Positions 1-9,875 of a stretch of DNA of 64,000 bases are shown here, piece after piece. The stretch is from positions 2,666,001 through 2,730,000 of the forward strand of contig NZ_JACCCU010000001.1 in the NCBI RefSeq assembly GCF_013410875.1. Direction: 5' to 3'. Source of the stretch: Tunturiibacter empetritectus. GTDB taxonomy: Bacteria; Acidobacteriota; Terriglobia; Terriglobales; Acidobacteriaceae. The notes beneath the pieces are model-generated. The model was not told where the DNA came from and did no database searches. It saw only the letters and a list, made by a program, of their open reading frames with translations. Numbering within the stretch: the first letter of the stretch is position 1; every line of letters begins with the position of its first letter. The translations under genes were made by a program, and so were the position numbers.

Positions 1-28
1 GCGCCTTTCCCGCGTATTTCAACTCAGA

Positions 29-3000
29 TTAATAGTACAGCTTGAGAGCGAATTGAATCTGCCTCGGATCGTAAGGGGCGTCGCGAGTCGAACCGATCTC
101 GCCAAAAGTCGAACTGGTAAAGTTGCCCGAATTTCCGATCGCTGTCACGCCGTTACCGCCGAAGTTAGGAGAATTGAAGTTCGGATGATTCAGGATGTTG
201 AAGAACTCAGCTCGGAACTGCATCGAGAATCGTTCACTAAGCTGGAATGCTTTGAACGCCGAGAGATCCAGCCGATGGAATCCGGGCCCCGTCGTAGTTG
301 ACGGCCCGGCACCCAAAAGAGCACTACCCGTTAGAGGGAAACATCCTGTTGGGGTGCCTACAATGGGACCATTTGGCCCCAGCAGACAGGGTTGCTGGAA
401 GGCCAACGGGTTTCCGAACCAACTAAGTTTTCCGTTCGAGTCCTTGTGCAACCCAAGCTTCTGACTCTGTCCGGGCACTTGCACATCGTTGCAGTAGGTT
501 CCGGAGGTAGTTTGCGTCGGACAAGTGAGCGTAATAGGCTGCCCACCTTGGAGCGTCGTGATCCAGTTCAGACTCCACCCTCCGGCGACCGCATCCGCGA
601 GCTTCCCGGAGTTGGCCAGGAACTTCTTATCCTTGCCGAACGGCAACTGGTAACTGCCGCTCAAATGGACCACTTGCCGGATATCGAAGTCTGACAGACC
701 GTAATCGAATCTGGGCCCAAGACCAGGGATCGCGATCGCGCGGTAGCCGTTTGAGTTGCCTGTACTGCCGCCGTTCAACAGGTCGGCAGCATCCGTGAGC
801 GACTTCGAATAAGTATAGGTGGCCAGAAAACTCGTCCCATTGGAAAACTGCTTTTCCAGTTTGGTCTGCAAACCGCTGTAGTTACTAACCCCGAGTGTCT
901 GCTGGTAGCTCGCATTCTGCGCAAAATCCTGGAATGGAACGTAGGGAGTTGTGCTTACGTTCGCCGGCAGAAATTGAGAGACATGATTGCTGCCGACACC
1001 CGCTAGATAGTTGTTGCCGTCCGTTAAGACGTAGGCGACTTGCGCGGACAATGTGGGAGTGATCGCATACTGGAAGGTTAAGTTAGCACTTAGCGTAACT
1101 GGCGTAATTGATTTGAACTGAAGCCCCTGAAGTTGCAAGCCTGCGGCGTTCACTGCAAGAGGAGTAAAGGAACTGCAACTGAGTCCGGTGCCGATCGGGG
1201 CGCTTCCGCCCGGTGAGGTTGCGCACGTGCCATAGGGGTTGGGACCAGCACCGAAGGGTGCGGAGTCGCTGCCGTTTCCCTTGTAGTCGAAGTTGTAGAC
1301 GAAGGGATAGTTCTCGCCGATGTTCGGTCCGTAACCCTGGTTCTCAAACGCGTTGTAGAAAAGTCCAACCCCTCCACGCATCACAAACTTCGGGTTGATC
1401 TGGTAGGCGAAGCCCGCGCGCGGCGCAAAGTTATTCTTCTGCGTCTGGACAAGTGCCTTCCCGTATCGATTGGTCTCCTCAAGCTTGATTCCGTCCTTCG
1501 CCAACAGGTCGATAAAGCCGTCCCCGTTGAGAGAAGGATTATTGGCGGTAGACGACAGTGATCGATCTGCCTTTCCTGACGCCGGGATCAGGTACGTCGG
1601 TACGCCATTGGGTGGACCACTTTGAACAAAGTTGGCCTGAGCGCCATTCGATTCGGAGATGGGGCTGAAGTAGTCCCAGCGCAACCCTAAGTTAAGGGTC
1701 ATCTTGGGAGTAACCTTCCAGTCATCCTGGAAATAGAGAGCGAGATAGGTTCTGGTGTCATAGGTCTTGCTGATATTGGAAGCATGGACCTCGTTCGCTC
1801 CTCCAACAAAGCCCACCCCGCCTGCATTCGGATAGGTTGCCGCTGTTGGTGTCAGGAGAAACTGCGCACGGCCGGTCTGGTCGCCGCCCTGGCCGGGGAC
1901 GCCTGCATAGTTGCCATTGAAGTCGAACTCCCCGCGCGAGTACGCCGGTTGCAGGGTGTTGAAGTGTACATCCTGGTACTCAACGCCCATCTTAAAGCTG
2001 TGCTTTCCATAAATCTTCGTAAAGTCGTCCACAATCTGGAGGGTCTGGCTGACTTCATCGGACGGCAGGAAGTCATTGCTTCCCAGGTTGTTGAGGCCGC
2101 TGATGGAAATGGTTGGAAGGCCGCCGTTCTCAGGCGACTGCGGGACGCCCTGAATTCCGAACGAGGCTGGGATGCCGGTGGTATTGCCGTATGGTCCGAA
2201 TCGAGTGGTGTGCAGGTGGTTGAAGCCAACTCGCGCAACGTTCACAATCTCCGGGGTAAACACATGGGTCCAAGCCAAGACCGCCTGATCGGACTTCGCC
2301 GTCTGATCTCCCTGCTGGAAGCTGCCTCCGTCGGCAATGCCCGTGAAAGGTCCAGGAATAAACTGTGGGTCGTCGACATAGCTGAAGCGAGCGAAGATCT
2401 GGTCTTTTGGCTCAGGATTGAAGTCCACGCGCACGTCAAAGGCGTTGCGGTGCTCGTAGAGCTTTGGACTCGTCACATAGTTCGAGGAGAAGCCTCCGCT
2501 GGTCGGCGCCGGAAAGAGATTAAGCAGCTTGATTGCGTTCGGGTCTAAGCGAGAAGCAGGAATCTGGTTCAAGTTGCAACCGGCGAGCGTAAATGTCTGT
2601 GTTCCTGGACCACATGTGCCGAACGGATCGCGAACATACCCGGTAGTAGTCGCCTTGAAGCCCGATACGCTGTCAAGCGCTCCTGCTGTAACCGCTCGCG
2701 TCGTAGCGGGATCTAAAACCGTACCAAACGGTATTGATCGGCCCACATCGTCTGTGCGTGCAGGGCCCGACTGCCCACTGATCAAGTCAGCCAGATTGGT
2801 GTACCCGCTGCCCGTCTCTGCAGCGGACGGTACCGACACACCCGATTGAGTATTACCCTGCACGCGCCGGAAGCCCTCATAGTCACCAAAGAAGAAGATC
2901 TTGTTCTTGATGACTGGGCCGCCGATGGTGGCTCCAAACTGATTGAACCGCAACTCGCCTTTCTTGGTTTCGAAGTAGTCTGCAGCGTCAAGCTTGTCAT

Positions 3001-3820
3001 TGCGGAAAAACTCCCAGACCGCGCCGTGAAGACCGTTGGTGCCGGACTTGATCGTGGCGTTCAGAACAGCGCCGGCGGCACGGCCAAGCTCAGCGCTGAA
3101 GTCTCCTGTCTGTACCTTGAACTCCTGGATCGCGTCCAACGGAGGAAGAATGACGAAGTTCGTTCCGTTCAGGAAGTCTACCGCGTTGGAGTTGTTGTCG
3201 ATTCCATCCAGCAGGTAGTTGTTCTGCGCGGGCCGCAGTCCATTCGCCGTAAACGCTCCAGAGGCTGCATTTCCGCGTGTGTCCGCCTGAGATGAATTCA
3301 CGCCCGCGCCAAGCTGCGCGAGAAACGTGAAGTTGCGCCCATTCAGAGGCAGGCTGTTAATAGTGCGTTCAGTTACCACTTGCCCAACCGACGACTCATC
3401 CGTCTGCAGCTGCGGCGGCGCAGTCGTCACCTCAACCGTTGTCGTCGCTTCGCCTAGCTTCAGTTGAACGTTTACCTGCAGGTTTTGTCCGACAGCCACC
3501 ACTAGATTCTTCTGCGAGGTTGTAGAAAACCCCGGGCTCGTGACCGTAATCGTATAGTTGCCGATCCTGACCGGCGAAAAGATATATACACCGGCACTGT
3601 TCGTAACGGTCTCCAGAGACAACCCTTGGTCCGTGTTCAATAAGGTCACGTGAGCATTCGGAACAATCGCACCTGCGGCATCTACGACCGTGCCGTTGAT
3701 TGCTCCTTCGTCGACCTGCCCAAAGACGCATTGGGTCTGAGCCAGGAGAAGGCACAAACATGAAAGGGTTATAAAGCCGAAACGTCTATACCAGCTCATA
3801 GCATTGCGATCAAAAGCCAT
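29..3820 (-). CDS. Oar-type TonB-dependent outer-membrane receptor (module A)
   Basis: A 1263-residue outer-membrane receptor of the acidobacterial Oar-like type, expected to import an oligosaccharide or other large ligand with energy from TonB. Residues 1-35 form a signal peptide (hydrophobic run ending AQTQCVFGQ). Residues about 38-115 are a carboxypeptidase-regulatory-like beta-sandwich (GTVVDAAGAIVPNAHV). A plug domain follows with the hallmark SLPLNGRNFTFLAQL near 155-170 and DGIDNNSNAVDF. The rest is beta-barrel, ending in the aromatic terminus FALKLYY typical of outer-membrane barrels. The chosen ATG has a GAGGT ribosome site about 7 bases upstream. It is divergent from the FG-GAP fusion at 4098. 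A promoter with a LacI-like operator in its spacer lies about 85-115 bases upstream of the start. The ligand cannot be read from the sequence. Confidence 0.93.
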   Translation of the reverse strand: MAFDRNAMSWYRRFGFITLSCLCLLLAQTQCVFGQVDEGAINGTVVDAAGAIVPNAHVTLLNTDQGLSLETVTNSAGVYIFSPVRIGNYTITVTSPGFSTTSQKNLVVAVGQNLQVNVQLKLGEATTTVEVTTAPPQLQTDESSVGQVVTERTINSLPLNGRNFTFLAQLGAGVNSSQADTRGNAASGAFTANGLRPAQNNYLLDGIDNNSNAVDFLNGTNFVILPPLDAIQEFKVQTGDFSAELGRAAGAVLNATIKSGTNGLHGAVWEFFRNDKLDAADYFETKKGELRFNQFGATIGGPVIKNKIFFFGDYEGFRRVQGNTQSGVSVPSAAETGSGYTNLADLISGQSGPARTDDVGRSIPFGTVLDPATTRAVTAGALDSVSGFKATTTGYVRDPFGTCGPGTQTFTLAGCNLNQIPASRLDPNAIKLLNLFPAPTSGGFSSNYVTSPKLYEHRNAFDVRVDFNPEPKDQIFARFSYVDDPQFIPGPFTGIADGGSFQQGDQTAKSDQAVLAWTHVFTPEIVNVARVGFNHLHTTRFGPYGNTTGIPASFGIQGVPQSPENGGLPTISISGLNNLGSNDFLPSDEVSQTLQIVDDFTKIYGKHSFKMGVEYQDVHFNTLQPAYSRGEFDFNGNYAGVPGQGGDQTGRAQFLLTPTAATYPNAGGVGFVGGANEVHASNISKTYDTRTYLALYFQDDWKVTPKMTLNLGLRWDYFSPISESNGAQANFVQSGPPNGVPTYLIPASGKADRSLSSTANNPSLNGDGFIDLLAKDGIKLEETNRYGKALVQTQKNNFAPRAGFAYQINPKFVMRGGVGLFYNAFENQGYGPNIGENYPFVYNFDYKGNGSDSAPFGAGPNPYGTCATSPGGSAPIGTGLSCSSFTPLAVNAAGLQLQGLQFKSITPVTLSANLTFQYAITPTLSAQVAYVLTDGNNYLAGVGSNHVSQFLPANVSTTPYVPFQDFAQNASYQQTLGVSNYSGLQTKLEKQFSNGTSFLATYTYSKSLTDAADLLNGGSTGNSNGYRAIAIPGLGPRFDYGLSDFDIRQVVHLSGSYQLPFGKDKKFLANSGKLADAVAGGWSLNWITTLQGGQPITLTCPTQTTSGTYCNDVQVPGQSQKLGLHKDSNGKLSWFGNPLAFQQPCLLGPNGPIVGTPTGCFPLTGSALLGAGPSTTTGPGFHRLDLSAFKAFQLSERFSMQFRAEFFNILNHPNFNSPNFGGNGVTAIGNSGNFTSSTFGEIGSTRDAPYDPRQIQFALKLYY

Positions 3821-3905
3821 CCGAATTACCTCAATTTTTTCGTTCCATGGTCATTGCGCTTCGCCGAACCCGAAAGGCTATTGAATAGACACGTAAAGCT
3901 TTTCC

Positions 3906-3934
3906 GGATAAAAGTAAGCGTTTACATTTGTCAA
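3906..3934 (-). promoter_or_regulatory. Sigma-70-like promoter for the Oar receptor
   Basis: Read on the minus strand, TTGACA (3934-3929) is followed after exactly 17 bases by TTATCC (3911-3906), a plausible though imperfect -10 box. It sits 86 bases upstream of the receptor start at 3820. The spacer holds a LacI-like palindrome, so repression by occlusion is likely (inference). Confidence 0.5.
3914..3925. promoter_or_regulatory. LacI-family-like operator inside the promoter spacer
   Basis: GTAAGCGTTTAC is a CG-centred palindrome with one mismatched pair, of the kind bound by LacI/GalR-family repressors. It lies between the -35 and -10 boxes of the promoter for the receptor gene. A related site, GTATGCGCGTAC, occurs at 11800-11811. 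Candidate regulator in the window: the LacI protein at 16728-17738, though any other family member in the genome could bind. Confidence 0.45.
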
Positions 3935-4097
3935 CGGGAGGAATTTAGTACAACCGGATAACTATTGTCAACCAAAAGGTTGAGACTGCCGTCTGCAGAT
4001 AGATGGGCTTCTTCCGCGGTGAGTTGTGTTTCCGAGGCACGATCCCAGCTGTGTTTTGCCCGGTGCTAACATTGCCATCTACACGGACCTACCCTAA

Positions 4098-7000
4098 ATG
4101 TCGCATCGCAAAAGCGGAAGTTACTTTCTTTCACGGCGAAAGCTCCTCAAGAGCTTAGGCTTAGCACCTGTCCTGTTCCGTCCAGTTGCCTTCCATGCAT
4201 CTTCATTCCTGCTCGCCCCCTTGGAGACCCTCCCAAGTCAAGCTTCAAACTTCTCCTACGCCGACCTAAGGCTCAGACCCCACTATCCCCAAAAATCTCC
4301 ATTGGAAGATGTTCTCCGTCTAGTTCCTCCGGGTTCAGATGAGTACATCACCGAGAAATACGCCTTTGAAATCGGGTCACAACTGAATCATTGGAGCCGA
4401 GCCCTCGAGGCATCAGCCAATGATCTTTCAGCCTTAGCCAGCTCCTTGGATTCTTCCGTGGAAGCCTCGCCACTGGCTCCCACCAAAGAGATCAGGCTAG
4501 GCTCAGGGGATGCGATACATGTCGTGAAGCGACAGTTTTCGTCCCAGGTTGTCCCTGGACGTGAGCGATTTCTCAAGGAGGTTCAAAGATGGCTAGGGCA
4601 GCTCTCGTGCGTGGAAACCGCAGAGTTCGAAATCACTGATATCAAGGAAGTCTCGAGCGCTCCCCTTACGGTTCGTCTGGATATCCGATATGACATCGTC
4701 GCCAGTCGAAAGGATCAACAGCGCGAGGAGCGAGTTGGATCGTGGCGCACCGAGTGGTCCTACGACGAATCGCGGAACGCATTGGAAACTTGGAAGGCAC
4801 AAAGATGGGAGGCTACGGAAGAGATCTTGAGCGTCACTGACGGGCCCGTCTTCATTGACGTCACCCATGAATCTTTCGGTGGAACGGAATCGTATACAAA
4901 GCAAATGCTTCGCGGGTCCGACTATTGGCGTACGGTCTTGGATGGCGCATGCGGCATCGACGTTTACGGCAACAACGGCATAGCCGCGGGGGATTTCGAT
5001 AACGATGGATTCGACGATCTTTATGTCTGTCAGCCGGCAGGTCTGCCGAACCGCCTGTACCGCAATCGGGGTGACGGCACCTTCGAAGACGTAACGGAAA
5101 GATCCGGAGTCGGAGTGCTGGACAATACCGCATGCGCTCTGTTCGCCGACTTTAGGAATAACGGGTTTCAGGACCTTCTGGTGGTTTGCGGGAGCGGCCC
5201 CCTGCTATTCCTAAATAAAGGGGACGGAACGTTTGCGATCAAGCGCGACGCCTTCCAATTTACGAGTCTTCCTCAGGGATCGTTCACACATGCTGCGATT
5301 GCCGACTACGATCGCGACGGACTTCTCGACATCTACTTTTGCCTGTACAGCTATTACCTGGGCCTCGATCAGTATCACTATCCAGTGCCCTACTTCGACG
5401 CCCGGAATGGCCCAGCCAATTGCCTGCTGCACAATCAGGGGAACGGTACCTTTGTCGAGAATACCGAAGCCGCAGGACTGAATGTTGATAACAACCGATA
5501 CAGTTTCGCGTGCGCCTGGGGCGAATCCACCTCTAATAGCTTTCCCGATTTATACGTGGCCAATGACTTCGGGCGCAATAACTTGTATCGGAACAACGGA
5601 GACGGAACGTTCACCGCAGTCTCGAGCTCGGCCAACGTTGAGGACGTGGGAGCAGGGATGAGTGCCTGCTGGTCCGATTTTGATAACGACGGAAATCAAG
5701 ATATCTATGTCGCCAATATGTGGTCGGCGGCGGGCCAAAGGGTTTCAACGCAAATGCACTTTCAGGAAAAGGCTTCGGAAGAAATCCGCGCACTCTACCA
5801 GCGGCACGCGCGGGGAAATGCGCTCTACAGAAATCAAGGGAATGGGCAGTTTCAAAACATCAGCCAGCGAGCCGGAGTAGAGATGGGCCGATGGGCCTGG
5901 TGCTCAGATCTGTGGGACTTCGATCATGACGGCTACCCTGACCTCTATGTCGCCAATGGGTACATCTCCGCCTCTGAGCGTCAATCAGAGCGAAGCGATC
6001 TCAGCAGTTTTTTCTGGCGGCAAGTGGTTGCGAAGTCTCCCGAAGACGCTGTCCCCGCTTTGGCCTACGAGCGTGGTTGGAACGCTCTTAACGAATTGAT
6101 TCGATCGGACACCTCATGGAGCGGCCATGAAAGAAATGTAGCCTTCAGGAACAACCGCGATGGCACATTTTCTGAGGTTTCGGGTGCGCTCGGTTTGGAC
6201 TTCCCAGAGGACGGCCGCTCTTTCGTCCTCGCCGATCTCGACCACGACGGACGTTTGGAGCTCATCCTCAAAAACCGCAACGCCCCCCAGCTACGGATCC
6301 TTCATAATGTGATGAAAGATATCGGCGCCTCGATTGCATTCCGTTTACGAGGCACCAAAAGCAATCGCGATGCGATCGGAACTGCGATTACGGTCAAAGC
6401 TGGAACCCTCAGTCAGACAAAGTATCTGCAAGCAGGCTCCGGGTTTCTGGCTCAGCATTCCAAAGAGGTGTTCTTTGGGGTTGGGAAGTCGGAGGGACCG
6501 ACCAGCGTCACGATCTGTTGGCCGAGTGGGCTTTCTCAAAAATTCGAGAATTTACCAGTAAACCACCGGATCGAAATCGAAGAGGGTGCCCCCGCATTTA
6601 TAGCCAAACCCTTCGCCGCCCCCAACCCTTCCTTGGCACAAGCAGGCGCCCCGCCGACGTTAGAGCCTCTACCATCACAGGTTGATACGTGGCTCATTGA
6701 ACCCATAATGGCGCCAGAGTTTTCCCTACCTGATCTCACGGGCAGCATGCGAAGTCTCCAAGCTCTACGCGGTAACTTTGTGCTTCTCAACTTCTGGGCA
6801 ACAACAGCGCCGCTCTGTCCCGACCAGCTGAGACTTCTTAATCATCACTGGTCAGCCTTCACCGCAAGCCAACTGAAGATCCTCGCAATGGGCGTCGACG
6901 AACTGTACGATCTCGATAAAGCTCGGTCATTCGCGGCGCAAGAGAAATTTTCCTTTCCGCTTGTCTTCGCAACCGTAGAGATAGCGGGAATTTATAACAT

Positions 7001-7967
7001 CATCTATCGCTACTTGTTCGATCGTCGCAGAGACCTAGCGATTCCAACCTCCTTCCTGCTGGACAGAGACGGCATGATCGTCAAGGTTTATCAGGGACTG
7101 CTTAGCGCCGAGCGTCTCCTCGAGGATGTAAGGTCTGTTCCAACCACGGCAGCGGGTCGCATGCAAAAGGCGATGCCTCTAGGCGGAGTGCTCTACCAAG
7201 GCGGATTTCAACGCAATGACTTTACTTACGGGGTAGCGCTCTTTCAGCATGGTTATCTCGAACAGGCCGCTGAGTCATTCAAGCAGGTCATCGCCGCAAA
7301 ACCGGATGATCCGGAAGGCTATTACAACCTGGGGACACTCAGCCTGCGAAGAAATGACTTCAAGCAGGCACGCCAATACCTTCAACAAACGCTGAAGCTG
7401 CGTCCAAACTATCCCGAGGCGTGGAACAATCTTGGAATGATGGCTGCCCAGGAAGGCCATCCTGACGAAGCCATCCAGAACTTTCAACAGTCATTACTCC
7501 TCAGACCAACCTATGCCATTGCTCTTTTGAACTTGGGAAATGTGTACCGACGACAGGGCGCTGTGGAGAAGGCACAGAACTGCTTGAACCGCGCGATCGA
7601 AATTGAACCCGACAATCCTGAAATCAACTACAGTCTCGGTATGTTTTACGCACAGAAAAGCGAGATGCAAAACGCATCGGATTATCTGCAAAAAGCCGTC
7701 GGATTGCGTCCCGATTATCCTGAAGCACTGAACAACCTTGGCGTTCTTTTCGTGAGAGAGCAGGACTACGCGAAGGCAGAGGAGCGGTTCAAGACTTGCA
7801 TCCGCATCGTCCCAAGTTTCGACCAGTCCTATCTCAATCTTGCTCGGCTCTACGCATTGCGCAACGACAGGAAAAAAGCCAAAGAGGTTTTGCAGGATCT
7901 GCTCCGCATTCAGCCTGAGAACCCGAGCGCCATACACGCCACGGAGATGTTGAACGAAGTGCCTTAA
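4098..7967 (+). CDS. FG-GAP/ASPIC-UnbV/redoxin/TPR fusion protein (module A)
   Basis: A 1289-residue multidomain protein, probably Tat-exported (SRRKLLKSLG near residues 12-21). Residues 50-270 match no family I recognise. Residues about 278-735 carry FG-GAP/VCBS-type repeats with repeated calcium-loop signatures (DFDNDGFDDLYV, NRGDGTFEDVT). Residues about 750-830 are an ASPIC/UnbV domain (GTKSNRDAIGTAITV). Residues about 870-1008 are a thioredoxin-like redoxin domain. Residues about 1040-1289 hold TPR repeats (YYNLGTLSLRRNDFKQA). In the redoxin domain the usual WCxxC site reads WATTAPLC, so the attacking cysteine is alanine and only the second cysteine remains. A paralogue with the same architecture is at 51548. 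Function unknown; the layout suggests an extracytoplasmic scaffold or surface ligand-binding partner of the neighbouring receptor (inference). The start has no clear ribosome site. Confidence 0.85.
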   Translation: MSHRKSGSYFLSRRKLLKSLGLAPVLFRPVAFHASSFLLAPLETLPSQASNFSYADLRLRPHYPQKSPLEDVLRLVPPGSDEYITEKYAFEIGSQLNHWSRALEASANDLSALASSLDSSVEASPLAPTKEIRLGSGDAIHVVKRQFSSQVVPGRERFLKEVQRWLGQLSCVETAEFEITDIKEVSSAPLTVRLDIRYDIVASRKDQQREERVGSWRTEWSYDESRNALETWKAQRWEATEEILSVTDGPVFIDVTHESFGGTESYTKQMLRGSDYWRTVLDGACGIDVYGNNGIAAGDFDNDGFDDLYVCQPAGLPNRLYRNRGDGTFEDVTERSGVGVLDNTACALFADFRNNGFQDLLVVCGSGPLLFLNKGDGTFAIKRDAFQFTSLPQGSFTHAAIADYDRDGLLDIYFCLYSYYLGLDQYHYPVPYFDARNGPANCLLHNQGNGTFVENTEAAGLNVDNNRYSFACAWGESTSNSFPDLYVANDFGRNNLYRNNGDGTFTAVSSSANVEDVGAGMSACWSDFDNDGNQDIYVANMWSAAGQRVSTQMHFQEKASEEIRALYQRHARGNALYRNQGNGQFQNISQRAGVEMGRWAWCSDLWDFDHDGYPDLYVANGYISASERQSERSDLSSFFWRQVVAKSPEDAVPALAYERGWNALNELIRSDTSWSGHERNVAFRNNRDGTFSEVSGALGLDFPEDGRSFVLADLDHDGRLELILKNRNAPQLRILHNVMKDIGASIAFRLRGTKSNRDAIGTAITVKAGTLSQTKYLQAGSGFLAQHSKEVFFGVGKSEGPTSVTICWPSGLSQKFENLPVNHRIEIEEGAPAFIAKPFAAPNPSLAQAGAPPTLEPLPSQVDTWLIEPIMAPEFSLPDLTGSMRSLQALRGNFVLLNFWATTAPLCPDQLRLLNHHWSAFTASQLKILAMGVDELYDLDKARSFAAQEKFSFPLVFATVEIAGIYNIIYRYLFDRRRDLAIPTSFLLDRDGMIVKVYQGLLSAERLLEDVRSVPTTAAGRMQKAMPLGGVLYQGGFQRNDFTYGVALFQHGYLEQAAESFKQVIAAKPDDPEGYYNLGTLSLRRNDFKQARQYLQQTLKLRPNYPEAWNNLGMMAAQEGHPDEAIQNFQQSLLLRPTYAIALLNLGNVYRRQGAVEKAQNCLNRAIEIEPDNPEINYSLGMFYAQKSEMQNASDYLQKAVGLRPDYPEALNNLGVLFVREQDYAKAEERFKTCIRIVPSFDQSYLNLARLYALRNDRKKAKEVLQDLLRIQPENPSAIHATEMLNEVP

Positions 7968-8020
7968 TCGAAGTTTCAAACCCCGACCCAACCAATCCTG
8001 TCCCTCTATAATCGCAACCT

Positions 8021-9811
8021 ATGAATCTTCCCCGGCGTCGCTTCCTCGGTTCATCTCTTGTTATGCTTGGCACCCCATTGATGGAAGCGCTAACCACTCC
8101 GCTCTGGCAATGGAGAGACCCAACGCTGATCCAAGCCGCCAAATCAAATCCCCTGCCCCCAGTGCAGTTTGTGGACGTCGCGCAGCAAGCCGGATTGACA
8201 ATCCCAAATGTGTGGGGCGGTATCGACCACAAGCGCTCCATTATCGAGGCCAAGGGAAGTGGGCTGGCTTTTTTTGACTACGACCACGACGGTTGGCTGG
8301 ACATCTATCTCACCAATGGGAATCGACTGGATGCCCATTGGCCCGTTGGAAAGGCACCAATATCTCATCTCTACAAGAACAATCGCGATGGCACGTTTAC
8401 TGATGTCACCGAGAAGTCAGGTCTGGGCGTCACCGGTTGGCAGACCGGCGTCTGCATCGGCGACTACGACAACGACGGATGGGACGATCTATTTTGCACG
8501 TTCTGGGGGCATAACATCCTCTTCCACAACAATGGAAATGGAACCTTTACTGATGTCACTCATCATGCCGGCCTTTATCAGGAACAGTTCCGTTGGGGCG
8601 CTGGCTGCACCTTTCTCGACTATGACAGGGACGGCCACCTCGATCTTTTCGTCTGTAACTATCTCAAGTTGAATCCGGAGACAATTCCAGCCGCAGACGA
8701 TACGCACTATTGTCAGTGGAAGGGAGTGCCCATCATGTGCGGCCCCCGCGGCCTTCCTGGCGACACGAACATTCTTTATCACAACAATGGAGACGGCACC
8801 TTTACCGACGTCTCGCAAAAGTCGGGCATCCTGAAACCCGGCCCGAGATACTCTATAACCTCCGTCTCTTACGACTTCGACAACGACGGCTGGCCTGACA
8901 TCTATGTTGCGGTGGACTCACAACCGAGTATTCTTTTCCAGAACAATCACGACGGAACGTTCACCGATGTCGCCGTTATCGCCGGTTGCGCCTACAGCGA
9001 TAGCGGCCATGAGCAGGCCGGAATGGGTGTCGCGGTCGCCGACTACGATTGCGACGGCTGGTTCGACATCTTCAAGACCAACTTCGCGGACGACACCTGC
9101 AACCTTTACCACAACAACGGCGATGGAACCTTCAGCGATGTTACGTTTCCCTCTGGGGTTGGAATCAATAACCGCTATGTCGCATGGGGATGCGCTTTTA
9201 TTGACTATGATAATGATGGCTGGCAGGACATCCTTCAGGTAAATGGACACGTTTACCCCGAGATCGACAACTACCATTTCGATCAGACCTTCAAGAACCC
9301 GCGCTTGGTTTACAAGAACCTTGGCAATGGACGCTTCAAGGATGTTTCGTCGTCGATGGGGCTCGGCATCGCCGAACATTTTTCCAGCCGGGGCGCGGCC
9401 TTCGGAGACTATGACAACGACGGGAACATGGATGTGCTGATTCTTAACATGAACGATTTGCCATCACTCCTTCGCAACAACGGAGGCAACAAACAAAACT
9501 GGATCAAGATCAAACTACTTGGCGTGAAGTGCAATCGCACCGCAATCGGAGCTCGTGTGCGGGTCATAATTGGCAAGCACATACAAATGGACGAAGTCCA
9601 TAGCGGTACAAGCGTGATGTCGCAGAGCGATCTGCGCATTCACTTCGGTCTGGGCAAGGCCGAAGTAGTGGATGTAATTGAAGTCAAGTGGCCGACGACG
9701 CAAAAGATCGAACGATTCCTGCAGGTCAAACCGAATCAGATACTAACCATCCGCGAAGGCTACGGAATCGTCGCAACTTTCAAGCCCTCCTCCACCTCGC
9801 GCTCCACATAG
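8021..9811 (+). CDS. FG-GAP/ASPIC-UnbV (CRTAC1-like) exported protein
   Basis: A 596-residue protein of the CRTAC1-like family. The N-terminus LPRRRFLGSS is a Tat-type twin-arginine signal. Residues about 45-490 consist of FG-GAP/VCBS-like repeats with recurring D-x-D-x-D-G loops followed by NNGDGTFTDV, forming a predicted calcium-binding beta-propeller. Residues about 500-585 are the ASPIC/UnbV domain (CNRTAIGARVRVII ... HFGLGKAEVVDVIEV). It lacks the redoxin and TPR parts of the upstream fusion and starts 53 bases after it, so the two are probably co-transcribed. A TATAAT at 8007-8012 close to the start has no matching -35 box. Such proteins bind ligands through their propeller in other systems; no enzyme activity is evident. 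Confidence 0.88.
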   Translation: MNLPRRRFLGSSLVMLGTPLMEALTTPLWQWRDPTLIQAAKSNPLPPVQFVDVAQQAGLTIPNVWGGIDHKRSIIEAKGSGLAFFDYDHDGWLDIYLTNGNRLDAHWPVGKAPISHLYKNNRDGTFTDVTEKSGLGVTGWQTGVCIGDYDNDGWDDLFCTFWGHNILFHNNGNGTFTDVTHHAGLYQEQFRWGAGCTFLDYDRDGHLDLFVCNYLKLNPETIPAADDTHYCQWKGVPIMCGPRGLPGDTNILYHNNGDGTFTDVSQKSGILKPGPRYSITSVSYDFDNDGWPDIYVAVDSQPSILFQNNHDGTFTDVAVIAGCAYSDSGHEQAGMGVAVADYDCDGWFDIFKTNFADDTCNLYHNNGDGTFSDVTFPSGVGINNRYVAWGCAFIDYDNDGWQDILQVNGHVYPEIDNYHFDQTFKNPRLVYKNLGNGRFKDVSSSMGLGIAEHFSSRGAAFGDYDNDGNMDVLILNMNDLPSLLRNNGGNKQNWIKIKLLGVKCNRTAIGARVRVIIGKHIQMDEVHSGTSVMSQSDLRIHFGLGKAEVVDVIEVKWPTTQKIERFLQVKPNQILTIREGYGIVATFKPSSTSRST

Positions 9812-9875
9812 GGAGATGTGACCGGTTCTCATCAGCGATGCGCAGTCGACAAGCGCTGGATCAGTCTGCTTGCTT

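Noticed and set aside
1784..2548. Plus-strand open frame of 254 codons
   Set aside because: Antisense to the module A receptor; no motif or ribosome site.
8007..8012. TATAAT just upstream of the FG-GAP gene
   Set aside because: No -35 box at the right distance; would give an almost leaderless transcript. Treated as chance.
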